Shown here: positions 27,758 through 36,141 of the stretch, in pieces
How positions within the stretch are numbered: position 1 is the first letter of the stretch
Layout: each line of letters opens with the position of its first letter
Assembly: GCF_006716865.1 (NCBI RefSeq)
Contig: NZ_VFPT01000001.1
Location: 2,227,001 to 2,291,000, forward strand
Length of the DNA stretch: 64,000 bases
Direction of reading: 5' to 3'
Origin: Roseinatronobacter monicus
Lineage (GTDB): Bacteria > Pseudomonadota > Alphaproteobacteria > Rhodobacterales > Rhodobacteraceae
Notes under the pieces: model-generated
Databases searched by the model: none
What the model was told of the DNA's origin: nothing
The model's input: the letters and a program-made list of their open reading frames with translations, nothing else
Program-made: the position numbers and the translations under genes

Positions 27758-29238
27758 GTGCGTGCCTCTAGCGCAGCAATTGCAACCGACGCCTGTTCGA
27801 CATCATCAAAGGGATAGACGGCATCGCCCACGATCTGCCCTGTCTCATGGCCCTTTCCGGCAATCAAAAGCGCATCCCCCGGTGCCAGCGCATCCACCGC
27901 ACGCAAGATTGCCTCGGCCCGGTCGCCGACCTCGTTTGCTTCGGGGCAGGCCAGCATAATCTCGTTGCGAATGACTGCCGGGTCTTCCGAGCGGGGATTA
28001 TCGTCGGTCACATAGACGATGTCGGCATTTTCGGCCGCTGCCTTGCCCATCAGCGGGCGCTTGGTACGGTCGCGGTCGCCCCCTGCACCAAAGACAACAA
28101 TCAAGCGGCCCATGACATGCGGACGCAGGGCTTGCAGCGCCACTTCCAGCGCGCCGGGCGTATGGGCAAAATCGACAAAGACTGCGGCCCCATTTGCGCG
28201 CGTGCCTGCAAGTTGCATGCGCCCGCGCACCCCTTCCAGCCGCGACAGCCGCATGGCAACTTCGCGCATCTCGGCCCCGCAGGCCAACACCAGCCCGACA
28301 GCGGCCAGCACATTCTCGGCCTGAAACCCGCCGATCAAAGGCAGGCTTTCCTGATAGACCCGCCCGTCATAGGAGAACCGCACGATTTGCCCTGCGACAT
28401 CATAGCGTTGCCCCAGAATGCGGATATCGGCGTCTTCATTATGGCCAATAGTCAGGGTGCCCTGCCCGCCTGCCTCGGCAATTGCAAGAAACTCTGGCCC
28501 ATGAAGGCTGTCCATATTGATGACGGCGATTCCATCATCGGGCAGCACGCGCCCGAACAACTGCGCCTTGGCGGCCATATAGGCCGACATGGTGGCGTGA
28601 TAATCCAGATGGTCTTGGGTCAAATTCGTGAATGCGGCCGCCCGCAAATGCACGCCGTCAAGTCTGCGCTGGTCCAGTCCGTGCGACGAGGCTTCCATTG
28701 CAGCGTGGGTCACGCCCGATTGTGCCATCTCTGCCAGCAGGCGATGCAAGGTAATCGGGTCTGGGGTGGTATGGGCAAGTGGTGCGCTGAATGCGCCCTC
28801 GACACCGGTCGTGCCGATATTCGCCGCCTCATGGCCCAGATGAGTCCAAAGTTGGCGGGTAAAACTGGCGACGGACGTTTTGCCATTGGTTCCGGTGACA
28901 GCGACCATCGTATCAGGTTGCGATCCGAACCAGAGGGCTGCGGCACCGGCAAGGGCGGCGCGCGGGTCTTCGGCCAGAACCAACGCGACATCGGACCCGT
29001 CAAGCACATCATGGGCGATTTCCGCGCCCGCCCTGTCGGTCAGAATTGCACAAGCGCCCATGCGCAGGGCATAGGTGATAAACTCTGCGCCATGCACACG
29101 ACTGCCGGGCAGCGCTGCAAACAAAGCACCTTCGCGGATCTGGCGGCTGTCAATGGCCAGACCAGTGACGACAGCATTGCCGCCCCGACTAGGGCTGAGG
29201 CCCAGAGCCGAGAGCGGACGGGGGGGCAGATCAGTCAC
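27754..29238 (-). CDS. murE: UDP-N-acetylmuramoyl-L-alanyl-D-glutamate--2,6-diaminopimelate ligase
   Basis: Mur ligase of 494 residues adding the third residue of the stem peptide. ATP loop MVAVTGTNGKTSVASFTRQLW; EASSHGLDQRRLDGV; LTQDHLDYH; and C-terminal FGAGGDRDRTKRPLMG. The substrate-specificity motif is DDNPRSEDP, the DNPR type that selects meso-diaminopimelate over lysine. A 77-base gap separates it from ftsI; murF follows with a four-base overlap. Confidence 0.95.
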   Translation of the reverse strand: MTDLPPRPLSALGLSPSRGGNAVVTGLAIDSRQIREGALFAALPGSRVHGAEFITYALRMGACAILTDRAGAEIAHDVLDGSDVALVLAEDPRAALAGAAALWFGSQPDTMVAVTGTNGKTSVASFTRQLWTHLGHEAANIGTTGVEGAFSAPLAHTTPDPITLHRLLAEMAQSGVTHAAMEASSHGLDQRRLDGVHLRAAAFTNLTQDHLDYHATMSAYMAAKAQLFGRVLPDDGIAVINMDSLHGPEFLAIAEAGGQGTLTIGHNEDADIRILGQRYDVAGQIVRFSYDGRVYQESLPLIGGFQAENVLAAVGLVLACGAEMREVAMRLSRLEGVRGRMQLAGTRANGAAVFVDFAHTPGALEVALQALRPHVMGRLIVVFGAGGDRDRTKRPLMGKAAAENADIVYVTDDNPRSEDPAVIRNEIMLACPEANEVGDRAEAILRAVDALAPGDALLIAGKGHETGQIVGDAVYPFDDVEQASVAIAALEART

Positions 29239-29315
29239 GCGCTGGCTCTCCTTGCCAATGACACCGGGTGGCGTCTGTTACCCCAGTTTGGACCTCGTGT
29301 TCAATGGCCCTGTGA

Positions 29316-31097
29316 CTATTGCCCCAAGGCGAATGTGGCATTTGCCTCATCCAGCGAAACGGGGCGCAGGCCCAGCAACGGGGCCACACGGCGCGTGATC
29401 TCGGCAGAGACAGGCACCGCTGTCCAGCCCGCCGTGCGGCGTGGCTCTGGCCCGGTTGTGTCGGTAGGTTCATCCAGCGTGACGACAAGCACATAACGCG
29501 GCTCATGCGCAGGAAAGACGCTGGCGAAAGTTGCGAAAACCGCATCCTTCTTGTAGCCGCCCCCGCGCGGGTTGGGCTTGTCTGCCGATCCTGTCTTGCC
29601 CCCCACCGGATAGCCTGCAATCCGCGCGAAAGACGCCGTGCCTTCCTGCACGACCTGATGCAGCATCAGGCGCTTTTGCTGTGATGTGCGCTCGGATATG
29701 ATCTGTGGGCCTGCTTGCACGCGGTCTTGCTTGACCAACGTTGGCGTTACCTTGCGCCCGCCATTGACCAGCGCGGCATAGCCTGCGGCCAATGCCAGCG
29801 GGCTGGTTGACATGCCGTGCCCGTAAGAAACGGTCATGACCGACAGATCGGACCAGCGGTCAGGCAAAAGGGGCCGGGCGCGCGCGGCTTCGGCCACTTC
29901 CAGCGGCATCGTGTCCAGAAGCCCGAACTTGCGCAGAAATTCTTGCTGACGTTCGGCCCCGATGGGCTGCATGATCCGCGCAGTACCAATGTTCGAGGAT
30001 TTGACCATAACTTCCTTCACCGAAAGCTCTGGGCCATAGTTGCGGAAATCACGGATGCGAAAGCGCCCCCATGTCAATGGGCCGCGTGTGTCGATAATGG
30101 TCTCGGGCGTCACAGTGCCTTCATCCAGCCCCTGCGCCACCGCAAAAGCCTTCATGACCGAGCCCAACTCGTAATACCCCTGCACGGCACGGTTGAACAA
30201 CGGGCTGTCCGCCGGCTCCCCTTCGGTTGGTGGGGGGGGGCGGTTGTTCGGGTCGAAATCGGGCAACGAGACAAGGCTGATCACCTCGCCTGTGAAAACA
30301 TCCATCAGCACGGCAGTCGCGCCGCGCGCGTTCAGCATCTGCTTGCCGCCCTCCAGCACTTCGGTGACTGTCGCTTGCACTGTCAGATCCAGCGACAGGT
30401 GCAACGGCTGATCGGTTTTGGTCGCGTCGCGCAGTCGCTCATCAAAGAACAACTCGGTCCCGGCCACACCAATCACCTCGGCGGCGCGCACGCCCTGCTG
30501 GCCGAAACTCGCGCCCCCAAGAACATGCGCCGCCATGCGCCCGTTCGGATATAGCCGCATCTCGCGCGGGGCGAACAGCAGGCCCGGCTCGCCTATATCA
30601 TGTACGGCTTGCATCTGTTCCGGCGAAAGCCGTGTTCTGATCCATGTGAACCGTCGGTTGGGGTCGGTGAAGCGCGCGGCCATGCGCTGCGCATCAATCT
30701 CGGGGAAAATGCGCGCAAGTTCTTGCGCTGCCCCTTCCGGGTCAACCATGCGGTGGGTTTCAGCATAAAGCGCGTGCGTGCTCAGATTGGTTGCCAGCAC
30801 ACGTCCCTCGCGGTCCAGAATATCTGCCCGCGCACTGGAGATATCTTCCTGAAGGCCGCGCGCCAACTCCATCGGTGCGGTCGCTGCCAGCAGGCCCATC
30901 CGCGCGCCCAAGACGACGAAAGCGCATATGAACAACAGCGCAACCGCCAACAGCCGCGTCTCGGCGCGGCCACGGGCCTGATCGCGCGCGGCTTCCTGCC
31001 GCAAGCGGCGGTTTTCGCGCTCGATCAGGTCGGGGTTCTCGCCGGTTTCGCGCGCCCGCAGGACGCGTGCAAGCGGGCGCAGGGGTGTTCGGATCAT
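29316..31097 (-). CDS. ftsI: Peptidoglycan D,D-transpeptidase FtsI (PBP3)
   Basis: Septal class B penicillin-binding protein of 593 residues. A basic cytoplasmic N-terminus, one membrane helix (LLAVALLFICAFVVLGARMGLL), a dimerisation domain, then the transpeptidase domain: catalytic serine in ELGSVMKAF (SxxK), SSN in VKSSNIGTARIM, and KTG in VGGKTGSADKPN. Overlaps ftsL by four bases. All active-site motifs are intact. Confidence 0.95.
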   Translation of the reverse strand: MIRTPLRPLARVLRARETGENPDLIERENRRLRQEAARDQARGRAETRLLAVALLFICAFVVLGARMGLLAATAPMELARGLQEDISSARADILDREGRVLATNLSTHALYAETHRMVDPEGAAQELARIFPEIDAQRMAARFTDPNRRFTWIRTRLSPEQMQAVHDIGEPGLLFAPREMRLYPNGRMAAHVLGGASFGQQGVRAAEVIGVAGTELFFDERLRDATKTDQPLHLSLDLTVQATVTEVLEGGKQMLNARGATAVLMDVFTGEVISLVSLPDFDPNNRPPPPTEGEPADSPLFNRAVQGYYELGSVMKAFAVAQGLDEGTVTPETIIDTRGPLTWGRFRIRDFRNYGPELSVKEVMVKSSNIGTARIMQPIGAERQQEFLRKFGLLDTMPLEVAEAARARPLLPDRWSDLSVMTVSYGHGMSTSPLALAAGYAALVNGGRKVTPTLVKQDRVQAGPQIISERTSQQKRLMLHQVVQEGTASFARIAGYPVGGKTGSADKPNPRGGGYKKDAVFATFASVFPAHEPRYVLVVTLDEPTDTTGPEPRRTAGWTAVPVSAEITRRVAPLLGLRPVSLDEANATFALGQ

Positions 31098-31468
31098 GGC
31101 TGCGCCTCCTCGGTGGTGGCGGATAGTTGTTCAATCTCGCCAGACAGTTCGATCGTATCGAATACCTGTGTGCGGGCGACGGGCATCGGATAGGCAACCT
31201 GACCTATTTCACCAAAATGCATGGATGTGATCGGCACCAGCCGCAGCCGTGAGAAATTGATATCGACAAGCTCGCGCAGGCGGTCGGGGCGGTTCAGATA
31301 GGCCCATTCCGCGCGCTGGACGCTCAGCGACTCGTTCAGCGCGGCGATCTCACGCTCCAGCGCGCGCCGCTCGTTCATGGCCTGCTGGGTCAAATGGTTT
31401 TCCCGATAGGCCCAAGCGGCCAGAGCAATCACCGCAAGCGCCGTGCACAGATACAACAGACTTCGCAT
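31094..31468 (-). CDS. ftsL: Cell division protein FtsL
   Basis: 124 residues. A single N-terminal membrane helix (RSLLYLCTALAVIALAAWAY) followed by a periplasmic coiled coil (NERRALEREIAALNESLSVQRAEWAYLNRPDRLRELVD), the family architecture with the conserved WAYLNRPDRL segment. I start at the ATG at 31468; a longer frame upstream lies inside rsmH and is Trp/Arg-rich nonsense. Position between rsmH and ftsI supports the call. Confidence 0.9.
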   Translation of the reverse strand: MRSLLYLCTALAVIALAAWAYRENHLTQQAMNERRALEREIAALNESLSVQRAEWAYLNRPDRLRELVDINFSRLRLVPITSMHFGEIGQVAYPMPVARTQVFDTIELSGEIEQLSATTEEAQP

Positions 31469-31475
31469 CCTCACC

Positions 31476-32468
31476 TCACCTTGGTTTTTCCAGTGCCAGC
31501 CGGGGCAGCCCCAGTCCTTGGCGATCCACCGGTTCCGCCGGGCCGTCCAGACGTTCCGCCATGCGCAACCGCGCCGAGCGCGCACGCGGGTTTAGCGCCA
31601 GTTCCTCGTCATCCGCACTGACGCCGCGCCGCTCAATCAGGCGAAAGCGCGGCGTTTCCTCCGGGGCTTCCGGTGCAAAGCGGTTGGCGCGCCCGCCCTG
31701 CCCCGCGCGGGCTGTCAAAAAGCGTTTGACCACACGGTCTTCCATGGAATGAAAGCTGACCACCGCCAGCTTGCCCCCCGGTTTAAGCGCGCGCTCTGCC
31801 GCTTCCAGCCCTGCAACCAGCGCGTCGAACTCTGCGTTGACCGCGATGCGCAAGGCCTGAAAACTGCGCGTGGCCGGATGGCTTTGGCCTGGCTTGGGGC
31901 GCGGCAGACAGCCGCTGACAATGCCAGCCAAATGCAAAGTCGTCTCTATCGGTGCGACTTGGCGTTCGCGCACTATGGTGCGGGCAATGCGGCGCGATGC
32001 GCGCTCTTCGCCGAAATGATACAGGATATCGGCCAGCACGCCCTCATCGGCCTCATTGACGAGATCACGCGCGGACGGCCCACTTTGGGACATGCGCATA
32101 TCGAGCGGGCCATCCTTGGCAAAGGAAAACCCGCGTTCGGCCTGATCCAGTTGCATGGACGAGACACCCAGATCCAGCACCACCCCATCAACGAGATCGC
32201 CCGCATGTTCATCCAACTGTGCGAAATTACCCGCAACAAGCCGCAGCCTGTTCCCGTATTCTGCCGCCCAGTCTTGCGCCATTTCCAGCGCCAGCGGGTC
32301 ACGATCCAGCCCGATCACCTGTTCCGCGCCCGCGTCCAGCAAAGCGCGCGCATATCCGCCGGCCCCCAATGTTCCGTCCAGCCAAACCCCCTTGATCGGC
32401 GCCAGATGCGCGAGAATGGGGCGTAGCAAAACCGGAATATGCGGACTGTCAGAACTGCTGGGCATCAT
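31476..32468 (-). CDS. rsmH: 16S rRNA (cytosine(1402)-N(4))-methyltransferase
   Basis: RsmH/MraW, 330 residues, methylates C1402 of 16S rRNA. The SAM-binding start [13 protein letters not shown]...[16 protein letters not shown] is intact, then [36 protein letters not shown] and [16 protein letters not shown]. The C-terminal [15 protein letters not shown] is standard. Overlaps mraZ upstream by four bases. Confidence 0.95.
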   Translation of the reverse strand: MMPSSSDSPHIPVLLRPILAHLAPIKGVWLDGTLGAGGYARALLDAGAEQVIGLDRDPLALEMAQDWAAEYGNRLRLVAGNFAQLDEHAGDLVDGVVLDLGVSSMQLDQAERGFSFAKDGPLDMRMSQSGPSARDLVNEADEGVLADILYHFGEERASRRIARTIVRERQVAPIETTLHLAGIVSGCLPRPKPGQSHPATRSFQALRIAVNAEFDALVAGLEAAERALKPGGKLAVVSFHSMEDRVVKRFLTARAGQGGRANRFAPEAPEETPRFRLIERRGVSADDEELALNPRARSARLRMAERLDGPAEPVDRQGLGLPRLALEKPR

Positions 32469-32989
32469 GGCTCAAGGCGCGGGCCGCGTGACGGGTTGGG
32501 CAGCAGGATGCGCGGGTCATAATCCGCCCCTTTGCCCGTCATCAGGGTTTCGGTCTGCGATGTGTAGGTCGCGTCGAACGTGGCCTCTTTCCAGATCTGG
32601 AAATGGTCATTGCGGCCCATGAAGCGGGCTTTTTCATCTGCGTCCAGTTCCAGCTTTTCACGCAGGTAGTTGGGCAGGATAATACGTCCGTCTTCGTCAA
32701 TCTGCGCTTCGATGGAATTGGCGTGATAGGTCAGTTCCATCAGGCTGCGCTCGGAGGAACCGGGCTGCATCATGTCGATACGATCCTCGATTTCTTCCAT
32801 GGCTGTGATGGTGAAGCAGTCAAGGCGCTTTTGGTAGTCCAGCCCTGCAACGATAATGAAATTGGGGCGCAGACCTTCTTTCCAGTCAGGGTCACCTTGT
32901 TCAATAACACGCCTGAAGGAGGCTGGAACCGACACGCGGCCCTTTCCATCCACCTTCTGGTGAAACGTGCTTCTGAACCTGCGTGCCAC
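32465..32989 (-). CDS. mraZ: Transcriptional regulator MraZ
   Basis: DNA-binding regulator of the division/cell-wall operon, two AbrB-like MraZ repeats: [20 protein letters not shown] and then [22 protein letters not shown]. The family usually begins close to ARRFR, so I take the GTG at 32989 (VARRFRSTF...), with AAAGGA about 11 bases upstream; this gives 174 residues. An ATG at 33022 would add 11 basic residues and is the alternative. The gene leads the leftward operon mraZ-rsmH-ftsL-ftsI-murE-murF-mraY. Confidence 0.9.
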   Translation of the reverse strand: MARRFRSTFHQKVDGKGRVSVPASFRRVIEQGDPDWKEGLRPNFIIVAGLDYQKRLDCFTITAMEEIEDRIDMMQPGSSERSLMELTYHANSIEAQIDEDGRIILPNYLREKLELDADEKARFMGRNDHFQIWKEATFDATYTSQTETLMTGKGADYDPRILLPNPSRGPRLEP

Positions 32990-33039
32990 TGCCCGGCGGT
33001 CCTTTGTCTTATGCCGACCCATGATCGGGTCTACGCAAA

Positions 33040-33081
33040 TGAAAACGGCGGATCGAGCTGCTGCCACTGCTCGATCCGCCG
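33040..33081 (-). terminator. Terminator-like hairpin in the mraZ leader
   Basis: On the minus strand GGCGGATCGAG pairs with CTCGATCCGCC (33071-33081 and 33048-33058, eleven base pairs, 12-nt loop) and is followed by GTTTTC. It lies between any upstream promoter and mraZ, so it could attenuate the operon or end an upstream transcript. Confidence 0.55.
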
Positions 33082-33743
33082 ACTGTCCCATCGCTGGGTG
33101 CCCGGTTGGCGCTCGCTCCTTTGGGGGAAGGAGGGGGATGCTGCTCGCGAGCGCGCCGGATCTATTTTCTTCTCAGATAAAGCGGGTGCCTGTATGAATT
33201 GTCTGCCTCGGTTGGGGTCTTGGTGCCCCGTGCTGCCCGTCTATCTTGCTCACTGGAATGACATGGAACTTTATGGCCATCAAGAAAAAAGATCGCGCAA
33301 AAACTCTGGACGCGCCTGATTATCGCAGATATCTGCCACAACATAATGCAGGTTTGCAGATTAGTTTACCACATGTGGTGAGAACAATTTCAGAACCTAG
33401 CGAAATAGGCGAAGCACAAGGCGCGCGGGCGGTCGTGACAAATTAGACCATAAAATCCCGGAGTTTTTGCACAACCATAGGCCGTGTTGCACTTCAGCCA
33501 CGCTTTTGACTGCAACACGCGGCTATTTTCTGACCGGAATCACGCGAAACGGACCTGTGAACGCTGAATCACCGCGAATCACGGCACAGTGATTCGGCGG
33601 GGAGCGGCTCGTGATCGCTGAAATTGGTGGAATCCAACGCGGCTGATCGCCACTTCACCCTCGGTGCCATAGGATTCCATGCGTGGTCCGAGGGCCAGTG
33701 CCATGAAATCCCATGGCACTGGCGGCATCTGACGCCCTGCGCC
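33082..33743. other. Intergenic region with nested inverted repeats
   Basis: No gene is supportable over about 660 bp. It should contain the operon promoter for mraZ. From 33480 on there are inverted repeats: GCCGTGTTGCA (33481-33491) faces TGCAACACG (33511-33519) with CGGC after it, and GAATCAC and GTGATTC recur from 33563 to 33597. The sequence could be a small mobile-element relic or a structured RNA. I see no open frame that looks coding. Confidence 0.45.
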
Positions 33744-34814
33744 TTACAGAACTTCGATCAACCGTGCGGCCATGCGTTCATAAGCTTTGGCAACAAGACT
33801 GTCTGTCGCAGCCACAGGTACGCCGCCATCCCCTGCCAGTCGCACCTCGACGCTTAGGGGTAATTCGCCCAGAAACGGTAGCTTTTGCTTCTTCGCCTCG
33901 GCGCGCACACCGCCTTCACCGAAGATATGTTCTTCATGGCCGCATTTCGGGCAGATGAAGGTCGACATGTTTTCAATCAGCCCCAAAACCGGCGTGTTAA
34001 GCGTTTGGAAGGCACGCAGCGCCTTGCGCGCATCTAGCAGCGCCACATCTTGCGGGGTCGACACGACAATCGCGCCACGCACATCGAATTTGGAACACAG
34101 CGTCAGTTGAATATCCCCTGTGCCCGGCGGCATATCGACAATCAGCACATCCAGATTGCCCCATTCCACCTGCGTCAACAACTGCTGCAACGCGCCCATC
34201 AGCATTGGACCGCGCCAGATGACGGCATCGTCTTCTTTCAACATCAGGCCGATCGAGATCATGGTCACCCCATGCGCCTGCAACGGGATAATGGTTTTCC
34301 CATCGGGCGACGCGGGGCGGCGGTCGACACCCATCATGCGCGGCTGGCTTGGTCCATAGATATCTGCATCCAGCAGCCCCACGCGCAGCCCATGCCGCGC
34401 AAGCGCCACCGCCAGATTAGAAGCAACCGTAGATTTCCCGACCCCGCCCTTGCCAGACCCGATTGCGATAATGTTTTTGACACCCGGCACCGATTGCTTG
34501 CCCGGCTGTTCTGTCGGGTGGCGCCCCAACTTCAGTGCAGGCGGCGCGCCTTTGGATTTGGCCGCCGGACCATGTGCTGTCAGTGCGACCGAAACCCGCG
34601 AGACCCCATCGAGGGCAGAGACGGCCGCCTCGGCGGCCTGACGCACGGGCGCTAGCTTTTGCGCGGCTTCGGGGTTTTCTGCCTCAATGACAAATCGAAC
34701 GGCCCCATCCTCGATCACAAGCGCGCGGACAAGATCCCGAGAGGTCAGTGTGCCGCCATCAGGCAGATCAATCGCCTCCAGCGCCGATAGAACCTGTTCA
34801 CGCGTCAGTGTCAT
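33744..34814 (-). CDS. apbC: Mrp/ApbC-type iron-sulfur cluster carrier P-loop ATPase
   Basis: 356 residues. An N-terminal DUF59/MIP18-like domain (LTREQVLSALEAIDLPDGGTLTSRDLVRAL) precedes a MinD-like NTPase: deviant Walker A IAIGSGKGGVGKSTVASNLA, LLDADIYGPSQPRMMG, VDMPPGTGDIQL, and the CxxC in FICPKCGHEEHIFGEGG that binds a cluster at the dimer interface. Start taken at 34814, with GGGAG in the leader; an upstream ATG at 34829 adds five residues. Confidence 0.9.
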   Translation of the reverse strand: MTLTREQVLSALEAIDLPDGGTLTSRDLVRALVIEDGAVRFVIEAENPEAAQKLAPVRQAAEAAVSALDGVSRVSVALTAHGPAAKSKGAPPALKLGRHPTEQPGKQSVPGVKNIIAIGSGKGGVGKSTVASNLAVALARHGLRVGLLDADIYGPSQPRMMGVDRRPASPDGKTIIPLQAHGVTMISIGLMLKEDDAVIWRGPMLMGALQQLLTQVEWGNLDVLIVDMPPGTGDIQLTLCSKFDVRGAIVVSTPQDVALLDARKALRAFQTLNTPVLGLIENMSTFICPKCGHEEHIFGEGGVRAEAKKQKLPFLGELPLSVEVRLAGDGGVPVAATDSLVAKAYERMAARLIEVL

Positions 34815-34936
34815 AGCTTGCTCCCTCATGTCTTTTCGGGGGGAACATGGCTATTTTTACAGTAACGGCAAGCCCGCAAAGCGCCACGTGGCCCGATTGC
34901 GCGCGCTTCCACCCTGTGCCAATATTCTTCAAACAT

Positions 34937-35374
34937 ATGGAGAACCCCTTGGAAAACTGTCTTTTCTGCAAGATTGCATCAGGCGCGTTGCCCGCCCACA
35001 AGATATATGAAGATACAGAGATTCTGGCCTTTCTGGACCTGCACCCCATCCGCGAGGGCCATGCGCTGGTCATTCCGAAAGCGCACCATATCTGGTTCGA
35101 GGATCTGCCACAGGCACTTGCGACACAAATCACCACCTGTGCCCAGCACATCGCCCGCACGATGAAGCAGATGTACCATGTGGAACGCGTGGCCCTGTTC
35201 TATACAGGTATTCATGTGCCGCACGCCCATGCGCATGTTGTCCCCATGCATCATGTGCATGATGTCACCTCAGCAGCCTATCTGCGCGACGGGCCTGATT
35301 CCTTTAGCGCGCCGCCGCAATTACCCGCCGACGAAATGTCGGCGATTGCCGCGAAATTGCGGGAAAGCTTCTGA
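34937..35374 (+). CDS. HIT-family nucleotide-binding protein
   Basis: 145 residues, a histidine-triad hydrolase acting on nucleotide phosphoramidates or dinucleoside polyphosphates. It opens with NCLFCKIASGALPAHKIYEDTEILAFLDLHPIREGHALVIPK and has the triad HAHAHVV (His96, His98, His100). The start at 34937 follows the family; the longer frame from 34847 has no matching N-terminus. It is divergent from apbC. Confidence 0.9.
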   Translation: MENPLENCLFCKIASGALPAHKIYEDTEILAFLDLHPIREGHALVIPKAHHIWFEDLPQALATQITTCAQHIARTMKQMYHVERVALFYTGIHVPHAHAHVVPMHHVHDVTSAAYLRDGPDSFSAPPQLPADEMSAIAAKLRESF

Positions 35375-35594
35375 AACTGGCTTGATACATTCATGATATT
35401 CATTTTCCGCAAGCGGTTTGAGCCTTCGACCGCGAAATTGACCATTTGGTAATCATTTCTGAAATTACCTAGCGTTAACATGCTGTCAGCGCATAGCCGC
35501 ATTGCAGCATTCTACATTGTGCACCCGCAGCGAGGTGCTATCTATAATCCAACAGCGGGAAAGACGACCGCACGGATAAAAAGGTAGCGTAACC

Positions 35595-35807
35595 ATGGCG
35601 CACATTGTTGAAAATCTAGGCGTTTCGCTGGGCAATACCGGCTTTCGTTCAATGATCGAGCGTATCGGCGCGAGTTTCAAGCAACGCCGCGTGTATAACA
35701 GAACCCATGCAGAGCTCAGCCAACTGAGCACGCGGGAACTCGACGATCTTGGGATTTCGCGGTCCATGATTTCACGCCTCGCCTATGAGGCAGCGTACGG
35801 ACGCTAA
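35595..35807 (+). CDS. DUF1127 small basic protein upstream of cuckoo-type sRNAs (CcaF1-like)
   Basis: 70 residues, with the DUF1127 core RVYNRTHAELSQLSTRELDDLGISRSMISRLAYEAAYGR. In Rhodobacter sphaeroides the DUF1127 protein RSP_6037 (CcaF1), an RNA-binding protein, is co-transcribed with the CcsR small RNAs and is stress-induced through RpoH sigma factors. Here the same order holds: the RNA array begins nine bases after the stop. A TATAAT-like box lies at 35543-35548. Homology is inferred from the motif and context. Confidence 0.88.
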   Translation: MAHIVENLGVSLGNTGFRSMIERIGASFKQRRVYNRTHAELSQLSTRELDDLGISRSMISRLAYEAAYGR

Positions 35808-35815
35808 AACAGTTT

Positions 35816-35886
35816 CGGACCCTTCCTCCTCCTCCCTGAGGGGTCCGATTGAGACGGCGACCACTCCTCCTCCCTTGGGGTCGCCG
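35816..35886 (+). ncRNA. Cuckoo/CcsR-type small RNA, first of three (two CCTCCTCCC-loop hairpins)
   Basis: Hairpin one: CGGACCC (35816-35822) pairs with GGGTCCG (35841-35847), loop TTCCTCCTCCTCCCTGAG. Hairpin two, after seven bases: CGGCGACC (35855-35862) pairs with GGTCGCCG (35879-35886), loop with CTCCTCCC. Both loops carry the anti-Shine-Dalgarno CCTCCTCCC motif typical of the family. Confidence 0.88.
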
Positions 35887-35931
35887 CCACAAATTCCGGC
35901 CAAGGCTGAAACGCCTGCAACCGGAGACGAG

Positions 35932-36006
35932 ACGTCGCCTCACTCCTCCTCCCTTGGGGCGCACGTAGGAACGATCTGGCCCTCCTCCTCCCTAGCCATA
36001 TCGTTC
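35932..36006 (+). ncRNA. Cuckoo/CcsR-type small RNA, second of three
   Basis: Hairpin one: ACGTCGCCT (35932-35940) pairs with GGGGCG-C-ACGT (35957-35966), one bulged base, loop with CTCCTCCC. Hairpin two after two bases: GAACGAT..GGC (35969-35980) pairs with GCCATATCGTTC (35995-36006), loop CCTCCTCCTCCCTA. The stems differ in sequence from the other copies but keep the same structure. Confidence 0.88.
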
Positions 36007-36041
36007 TGAGATAAATCGGTCTTCGGATCGAACACATTGTT

Positions 36042-36114
36042 AAGGTTCTTTCCTCCTCCCTAGGACCTTGCAAATTAGGCGACAGTCCCCTCCTCCTCCC
36101 TGGGACTGTCGCCT
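36042..36114 (+). ncRNA. Cuckoo/CcsR-type small RNA, third of three, with terminator
   Basis: Hairpin one: AAGGTTCT (36042-36049) pairs with AGGACCTT (36062-36069), loop TTCCTCCTCCCT. Hairpin two after seven bases: AGGCGACAGTCCC (36077-36089) pairs with GGGACTGTCGCCT (36102-36114), the strongest stem, followed by TTCTCATTTTT, so it is also a rho-independent terminator for the whole DUF1127-RNA transcript. Confidence 0.88.
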
Positions 36115-36141
36115 TTCTCATTTTTAAAGTCTGGAAATTTA

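Noticed and set aside
27847-29496. 549-codon plus-strand open frame
   Set aside because: Antisense to murE, with no start signal and no recognisable domain; a shadow frame.
35816-36114. CRISPR array
   Set aside because: The repeated block is only the loop (CCTCCTCCC); each copy sits in a different compensating stem, with irregular spacing and no spacer of constant length. It is an RNA array, not CRISPR.
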